From Aurantiochytrium sp. KH105 (Eukaryota > Sar > Bigyra > Thraustochytrida > Thraustochytriidae), in NCBI GenBank assembly GCA_003116975.1, contig BGKB01000021.1, positions 372,001 through 436,000 on the forward strand: a stretch of 64,000 nt of DNA. The letters are read 5' to 3'. The notes beneath the pieces were generated by a model that saw nothing but the letters and a program-made list of their open reading frames with translations, was not told the origin of the DNA and searched no databases. A program made the position numbers and the translations under genes. Numbering within the stretch: the first letter of the stretch is position 1; every line of letters begins with the position of its first letter. Positions 58,674 to 64,000 of the stretch are shown here, one piece after another.

Positions 58674-61529
58674 TCAAGAGACTGTAGTCGTGCCGGCAGT
58701 AAGGGAACTGTGCTCCAAACAGAAATGGTTTCGCTTTGCGTACTCGAAACAACCATCATGTTTGCATCGGAAACGATGAAAAAGACATCTAGTGCCATAA
58801 AATCTCCCAATATCCATGCAGCCCACAACAGAGCAGAAAAGAAGCCTCGAATGAGCACCACATCTTCCTTTGAGCTGAACAGAAGTTGTGCAGCCTTCAA
58901 TGCTGCACATTTGACCACCACCATGGGCGCGACACAAACCTCCCTTCTTGGCACCATTCTTACAGCCAGAATATTCACATCGCTTTCCACCACCATGCGC
59001 CGTGCATGCTTTCTTATACGGGCCAGGTGCCACACTCTTCGTACAACCCGGTTCCTGGCAACGCAGCCCGCCTCCGTGCAATATGCATAATTTCCCGCGC
59101 TGCGCAGCAGATGGGCACCCCTCCACGCGACAAAGCCGTCTCAGCTTTCGAAGTGGGTCCTGATCAGCAAAATGACGCTTGCACAAACAACCCGTTCGTG
59201 AAGCTCGATTTTTGCAACCAGGAATAACGCATTGAGCACCGCCGCCGTGCTCACAGCAGGTACTTTTCCCGCATCGTGCCCTCCTCTTCCTGCATCCAGG
59301 GAACGTGCATTCCACGCCTGCTGACAGACGTGGACGTTGGCGAGCTTGGTTGCCTTTGGGAGCGGTCTGTGCTTCGCGACTGGGCGAGGTCATCCCTTGA
59401 TTCGTGCCCGTTTCTGAAATTGCGCTCGCCGGCGATGATTCCACTAAACCTGGATGATTCTGAGTCTCCTTGGAATGCTTACGGCAATACTCACGGCCAT
59501 AAGGAGTAGTTACCACAGTCATATTGCAACCGGGCTCACTACATCTCTTGCCGCCACCGTGCCGCATGCAGCGCTGAAGGGGCCCCGACTGGGCACCTTT
59601 GTCACATCCCTTTTCTAGACAGCGTTTACCTCCACCATGCGCGGCGCAGTGCTGCATTCCACCCCACTTCGCCCACTTACTACATCCCTTTACTCTGCAC
59701 AAACCGGACTTTTGCGGAGCGACCGAAGCTTTCGCTTCCTCTACCCGTCGTGAACGTAAAGGAATGTCCCGTTTTTGGCCTGATTGAGCAGTTCCTTTTT
59801 TGTGGGCGTTACAGAACCCGCCTGCAAGTTCCACACGGCGGCGATCGCAACCAAGGACTCGACATGGTTTGCCGCCCCCGTGCGCATAACAAAGCTTGGT
59901 ACCACCCTCTGCAGCAACTTTGTCACAATCTTCCCGAAGACATCGTCCGCGCTTGGCATGTTTGGCGCACAGGCCCCCTGCTCCTTCTTTTTTTGCTCGT
60001 TTACACCCTGTTTTTTCGCAACGTTCGCTCCGAGGCACCCGAACTTTACTCTTTTTGATTTCAGCGGTGTTCTCCTTGATCAAGTCTTGTAGCTTTAGCT
60101 CGTCGTACTCCGCTTCGTCATCCATGCACTGTCTCTCAATCCTCGTTTCTTTATCTCCAGCGGTTGAAGCGAGTCGAGTCTCTTTGTTAGCACCGGCATC
60201 AGTCTTGTATGATCGAGTGTTGGGTCGCTTGCGGACTCCGTCATCGATGTTGGCAGATAGGCTTCTTGGTCGCTTGCTAGAACCGATTGCATCGTTCTTC
60301 GGCTGTGCTGTTGCCCCGTGGACGGCCCTGTGCTCCACGCCAGAGATAAGATTCTGTGATGCCTTTGAGTCTTTAGCTGCCTTCGAGTCTTTATCTGCCG
60401 CGCCTTGGTGTCGCCTTTGCATGTCTGCAACCCCAACGTCACTTGAACTGCGAGTTGATGTCGAGGAATCCGTCGTGACGGACGCGATCAGCTCTAAACC
60501 ATCTGCGGTTTCTTGGTTCTGACGCGAGAGACCTTCTTCGCCATCAGTCTTACTTGGTGCCACGGGATCTGTCGACATTTTAGCTGTATCCTCTTGAACA
60601 GGGCACAAAAGTCCAGAGATTGTTGCCTCTGCCTTAACCTGAATAATCGTTTCATCCTCTGCAATCTTAGCGGGCCGAAAACTTATGTACATGCTTCGTG
60701 CGTTCGGTTCCGATTTAATAAATGTGCCATTAATATCTTGACTTGCAGAATCGCCCTGCTTGCTCGTTTTGCTCCTGCACTCATTCTGGCTCTCGCTTCC
60801 GCTCTCGCTTGCGCACGAAGAATCATCAAGATATTTGTCGTCAATCTGTTCAGCACGAAGAACTTTCCAGTGCGACATTGATGCTGCGCTCTCCTGCATT
60901 TCAGAATAAAGATCTTCGTCCTCGTAACTCTCTTCTTCCATCTCGTCGTTAACTTCGTTTTCCTCGTCAAGCATCGTCAGGTCCTGGACAACATCGTCTG
61001 CAACATTATCGTTCACGGTATCGGGCTTGAATCCAACGTAGACCTCGAAATTGTCTTCCAAATCACCATCGTACTCCTCGCTGCTGAGTTCCTCTTCAGA
61101 GGAGTCTTCGGCGTACCCTGGACTATACAGAGGGGGTTCATACGTGCTCGTCCTGACTGCCGTCGCCATTTCATTTCCAGGACTTCTCTCATCCGCCGGC
61201 CTACTATTCAAGAACCCCACTCCTGCAAGCTTGCTTGCGTCCCGCCCAGACACCGCAGGTTTCGCGCGCATGGCCTCGTCGCTGCTGTCAAGGCAGACGA
61301 CCTCGGCGTCCTCTCCCACTTTATTGTCGTCAGCCCTTGCGAGAAGGAGAACTCCCTCGTGCTGGCAGGCGCCGAAGCGCGAGCTCAGCTGCGAGCTCAG
61401 CTGCGAGCTCGGATGCGAGCTCTGCGGCTGTTCCCGAGACTTACTGTGCCGCGCCGAGGCCGGAGTCGTCTTCGTTGTTGTGGTCGTAGTTCTGGTGTTG
61501 GAACTGACGTCTGTCGTCGCAGATCGCAT
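58674..61529 (-). CDS. WRKY19-like protein with 14 Cys/His finger modules
   Basis: About 951 residues if translation starts at the ATG near 61529; the frame is open further upstream (ATGs at 61589, 61625, 61778) but overlaps a likely gene on the other strand. The N-terminal half is disordered, with Ser/Glu/Asp-rich acidic tracts (EEELSSEEYDGDLED) like activation domains, and a KRPR basic patch. The C-terminal ~480 residues carry 14 modules of the form C-x4-C-xn-C-x2-H, many followed by GGGKRC. I know these repeats from proteins annotated 'WRKY transcription factor 19-like' in oomycetes and other stramenopiles; there is no WRKY domain here. A DNA- or protein-binding nuclear regulator is likely. 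Confidence 0.82.
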   Translation of the reverse strand: MRSATTDVSSNTRTTTTTTKTTPASARHSKSREQPQSSHPSSQLSSQLSSRFGACQHEGVLLLARADDNKVGEDAEVVCLDSSDEAMRAKPAVSGRDASKLAGVGFLNSRPADERSPGNEMATAVRTSTYEPPLYSPGYAEDSSEEELSSEEYDGDLEDNFEVYVGFKPDTVNDNVADDVVQDLTMLDEENEVNDEMEEESYEDEDLYSEMQESAASMSHWKVLRAEQIDDKYLDDSSCASESGSESQNECRSKTSKQGDSASQDINGTFIKSEPNARSMYISFRPAKIAEDETIIQVKAEATISGLLCPVQEDTAKMSTDPVAPSKTDGEEGLSRQNQETADGLELIASVTTDSSTSTRSSSDVGVADMQRRHQGAADKDSKAAKDSKASQNLISGVEHRAVHGATAQPKNDAIGSSKRPRSLSANIDDGVRKRPNTRSYKTDAGANKETRLASTAGDKETRIERQCMDDEAEYDELKLQDLIKENTAEIKKSKVRVPRSERCEKTGCKRAKKEGAGGLCAKHAKRGRCLREDCDKVAAEGGTKLCYAHGGGKPCRVLGCDRRRVELAGGFCNAHKKGTAQSGQKRDIPLRSRRVEEAKASVAPQKSGLCRVKGCSKWAKWGGMQHCAAHGGGKRCLEKGCDKGAQSGPLQRCMRHGGGKRCSEPGCNMTVVTTPYGREYCRKHSKETQNHPGLVESSPASAISETGTNQGMTSPSREAQTAPKGNQARQRPRLSAGVECTFPGCRKRRARCGKSTCCEHGGGAQCVIPGCKNRASRTGCLCKRHFADQDPLRKLRRLCRVEGCPSAAQRGKLCILHGGGLRCQEPGCTKSVAPGPYKKACTAHGGGKRCEYSGCKNGAKKGGLCRAHGGGQMCSIEGCTTSVQLKGRCGAHSRLLFCSVVGCMDIGRFYGTRCLFHRFRCKHDGCFEYAKRNHFCLEHSSLTAGTTTVS

Positions 61530-61587
61530 ATCGCCGCGCGGCGTCGCACCAACGTGAAGCGGGCCGGGGACGGCGACGCGAGGGCTC

Positions 61588-61962
61588 ATGTGCCGGCGCG
61601 CGAGGCTGCCGGTGCTGCTGCTCATGGGCCGGCGCGCGGACGTCGCGGCGGCGTACCGCCGCGCGCTGGCGGGCATCGCGGATCTGGACCACGTCGCTGA
61701 TCTCGACTCGGCGCTGCGGCGGCTGCCGGGCTGCGCCGCGCGGCCCGCGCCGGACGCCGTGCTCGTCGGCGGCGGCATGGACGCCGCCTCCCGGGCCGCG
61801 CTCCTGCGCGCAGCCGCCGGCCGCGACCCGCCGGTGCCCGCCGTGCGCGTCGATCTCTGGAAAGTATGGCGCGGCGGGATCCGGGCCCAGGTCGAGCGCG
61901 GCCTCCGCGACCTGCTCGCGCCGCCCGCCGCGTCGCGCGGCCCCGGCGCACGCGGCCGCTGA
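61588..61962 (+). CDS. Small GC-rich hypothetical protein, antisense to the zinc-finger 5' region
   Basis: 124 residues from an ATG, with nearly all codons G/C-ending. The translation alternates hydrophobic strands and helices in an alpha/beta pattern: LPVLLLMG, then RADVAAAYRRALAGI, then DAVLVGGGMDAASRAALLRAAAG, then VPAVRVDLWK and RAQVERGLRDLLAP. It looks like a compact receiver- or Rossmann-like domain. The opposite strand in this stretch reads as Ser/Arg/Ala low complexity, which favours the plus strand as real. The two frames share their third codon positions, so one can create the other by composition. Family unknown. Confidence 0.5.
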   Translation: MCRRARLPVLLLMGRRADVAAAYRRALAGIADLDHVADLDSALRRLPGCAARPAPDAVLVGGGMDAASRAALLRAAAGRDPPVPAVRVDLWKVWRGGIRAQVERGLRDLLAPPAASRGPGARGR

Positions 61963-62598
61963 CCGCCGCCGCGCAGCCGCTCCCGCCGCGCGTCTGCCGG
62001 CGCAGACCGGACCAGGCCGGGCCGGGCCGAGGGATTGTGGATTTGACTTGCTTTGCTTTGCTTCGATTTGAATCGAGTGGCGCTCGCTATTGGCGCCTTC
62101 ACAGTGGCAGCTGCCGGGAGACGACACGTGCGATGCCACTACATCGGGCGGCGCGCCTTCTTCTTCTTCTCAGGAAGTGTGATGTCGAAGCAGGAGTCGC
62201 TGTCCGCAGCAGGCCGACCAGCCGAATCGCGGCGCAGGACTGGCGGAAGGCTCCCGCGACGCCAGGGAAGTCCTCGGGGGCTCCGATGCGCTCGCTGAGT
62301 GTGCATGCGCGAGACGGCATCTGCAGCTGCCGGCCGGAGACTCTGACGAAGAAGAGAAGAGAGATTTTTTTTTTATTTTTTTTTATCGAGAGACGACGAC
62401 GATGAGAGACTGAGAGACGAAAAAAAAGTTCCGTTGCGAGAGATTTTCATGTGCCTGAATACGGCCACAACAGCGGAATGGTATGCTTGAAGTACTTGGT
62501 TCCGAGCTTGAGAAGAGTTTAGAGTAGCGCGCCTTCCTCACGGCTGCTCGAGGTATGACTGCGACGGCAGCAGGGCGAACAAGTAAATTTTGCTTGCG
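61963..62598. other. Intergenic region
   Basis: 636 bp. A CTTTGCTTTGCTT tract lies near 62049-62065 and T/A runs near 62366-62385. Promoter or leader for the coiled-coil gene at 62599. No gene is seen. Confidence 0.55.
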
Positions 62599-64000
62599 AT
62601 GAAGCGCGTCCAGCCGGCGCCGCTCTTCAGCGAAGAGCTCAAGCGCACAGAGGAGGACTTCAAGAAGACGGTGGACGGATTCTTGGACGATGAGGAAAAC
62701 AAGCTCGACCCCGGTTTGCAAGAGCTCGAGAGTCTGTACCTGCAAAAGATAAGTCTGCAGGACGTCAAACTCAAAGAACTCCAGCATGCCGTGGACGATT
62801 TGCGCTGTCAACGCGACGAGGATCGAGCGCGACACGAAGAAGCCATGGCCCAAAAAAACGAAGAGCTCAAGGCCACCGTGGATGCTCTCGAGTCGAAGCA
62901 GAGCGAGGAGACTTCCGCGATGGACGAATACGGATCCTATCTCGAGAAACACTACACTACCGTCGCCAAACAAGTCGATCAGGAGCACTCGTTTGAAGTA
63001 GCAAGATTGCACGCAAAGATTGCTGAGCTGGAACGTCGACAGATAGACAAGAACATTTTGCAGAAACGTGCCGGCGAGATTGTGGAGCTGAAGCGGACCA
63101 TTGACGTCCTCCGCGACGAGCTCGCCAATCAAAAGACTGAATTCGTCGCGCAATCAGCGAAAAAGGATGCTGCGCACGCTGCGAGGCTTGTCGAGGAGAC
63201 ACAGTCCTTGCGCGATGCCAAAGAAGCTCTCAACGAGGCCCTTAAAAGCAAAACCATGGAAGCTGTGCACCTTGCACAAAAGATTGAACACGTTGGCGTG
63301 GAGCGAAATGTGCTCAAGCATCAGCTTGCAGAGGCGAGCGAGCGATTCGGCCCACTGGAAAGAGATATCGCACTGCTCCAAGAACAGGGCGAAGTCTACG
63401 AGGCCGAGCGTCTTCAAAACAAAGAAATGATCGAGTCGCAAAAACGTACTGCCGAAGAGCTAAACACCAAGCTGCGCGCGCAGCATGCAGCGCTGCAAGA
63501 AGAGCGTGGCATCGTTCGTGCGCGGGAACACACGATCCAGAGCTTTCAGAGCGCGCTCTATGAGCTCTTGTACAGCGAAGAACGAGATAGCCAAGATTTT
63601 ATTGCGCATGGTCTCCTGCAGCTGTACGATCGCTTCGTCTCTGGTTCCGATGTAGAGGCGCGACTCGCAGAGCCCGACATGACGACCTTGGGTCCCGAAA
63701 CTCCTGCCAAGTCCGTATCGCAGCGACTCCCCACGCTCGAATTCATGCGACAAAGGCAAGCACTTCAGCGCGTAGTAAAGTGTAAGTCGCGCGACGTCCG
63801 GCGCGCAGAAAGCTTGCTCACGCAACACAAGCGTTCTGCCCAAGCCCAGCATGCCGTTCTCCTTGCAGACAACAAGACCTTGCGGCGGCGCGTGGTCAAC
63901 CTTGAGCGCAAGACTCGAAGTCTCGAATCTCAGTTGCACCAATCAAAGCAGCTCGCAGCGCAGCTACGTCGGCGGCGAGGGCTCGATCACGGCCAAACTG
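62599..64000 (+). CDS. Coiled-coil protein, 5' part (runs off the window)
   Basis: The frame from the ATG at 62599 stays open to the last base (467 codons). It starts MKRVQPAPLFSEELKRTEEDF, then is nearly continuous coiled coil (VDDLRCQRDEDRARHEEAMAQ, AKIAELERRQIDKNILQKRAGEIVELKR). A non-coiled island follows around residues 315-380 (SFQSALYELLYSEERDSQDFIAHGLLQLYDRF) before more coil. Helical organisation recalls basal-body and axoneme proteins such as the BBOF1/DUF4515 group, but I cannot confirm a family from a partial coil. Confidence 0.8.
   Translation, partial: MKRVQPAPLFSEELKRTEEDFKKTVDGFLDDEENKLDPGLQELESLYLQKISLQDVKLKELQHAVDDLRCQRDEDRARHEEAMAQKNEELKATVDALESKQSEETSAMDEYGSYLEKHYTTVAKQVDQEHSFEVARLHAKIAELERRQIDKNILQKRAGEIVELKRTIDVLRDELANQKTEFVAQSAKKDAAHAARLVEETQSLRDAKEALNEALKSKTMEAVHLAQKIEHVGVERNVLKHQLAEASERFGPLERDIALLQEQGEVYEAERLQNKEMIESQKRTAEELNTKLRAQHAALQEERGIVRAREHTIQSFQSALYELLYSEERDSQDFIAHGLLQLYDRFVSGSDVEARLAEPDMTTLGPETPAKSVSQRLPTLEFMRQRQALQRVVKCKSRDVRRAESLLTQHKRSAQAQHAVLLADNKTLRRRVVNLERKTRSLESQLHQSKQLAAQLRRRRGLDHGQT

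Overview
This window is nuclear DNA of a eukaryotic microbe with compact, mostly intronless genes, GC-rich promoters and strong G/C preference at third codon positions. The gene content fits a stramenopile, most likely a thraustochytrid (Labyrinthulomycetes). It includes a WS/DGAT-type acyltransferase, a 14-finger 'WRKY19-like' Cys/His protein of a type I associate with stramenopile genomes, a complex I NDUFA9 subunit, and proteins that look ciliary. The lineage is inferred from gene style, not from a marker gene.

Layout. 1-9.5 kb: 3' part of a long-tailed myosin, a secreted-type aldo/keto reductase with a clear 93-bp intron, two identical tRNA-Ala(UGC) genes, a WS/DGAT acyltransferase, a CFAP97-like protein and a triple-TM2 membrane protein. 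10-19 kb: a multi-pass membrane protein (with an in-frame continuation behind one TGA), GAPDH behind a 472-bp candidate leader intron, a small membrane protein followed by degenerate 3'-end repeats, NDUFA9 and a small hypothetical protein. 20-29 kb: PRPP synthetase, PEX3 with a Gly-rich tail, a NIPA-like Mg transporter and MO25/CAB39. 29-43 kb: a myristoylatable metallo-beta-lactamase/CNB protein, a CoA-binding/O-acetylhomoserine sulfhydrylase fusion, a probable bL31m, an NAA60-like acetyltransferase, an LRR protein and AMP deaminase. 43-64 kb: a hypothetical protein, a motor-only myosin ending in a CaaX box, two coiled-coil proteins, an MRM2-type rRNA methyltransferase, a MEAK7-like TLDc protein, an RNase-inhibitor-type LRR protein, the 14-finger protein with a small GC-rich gene opposite its 5' end, and the 5' part of a coiled-coil gene.

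The genes form no operon or single pathway. They are housekeeping, nucleotide and sulfur metabolism, lipid, peroxisome, mitochondrial and cytoskeletal genes in mixed orientation. The strongest shared signal is a repeated promoter element, SCGCAAGTNNNNWWT (S = C/G, W = A/T). It occurs in clusters upstream of GAPDH, NDUFA9, PRPP synthetase, MO25 and bL31m/OAH-sulfhydrylase, and in four of these five promoters all copies point the same way relative to the gene. I consider this the best candidate for an undescribed system here. Other points of interest are the CaaX-terminated myosin, the PEX3 tail, the TGA-split membrane protein and an N flanked by two identical 61-bp copies, which is probably a scaffolding artefact.
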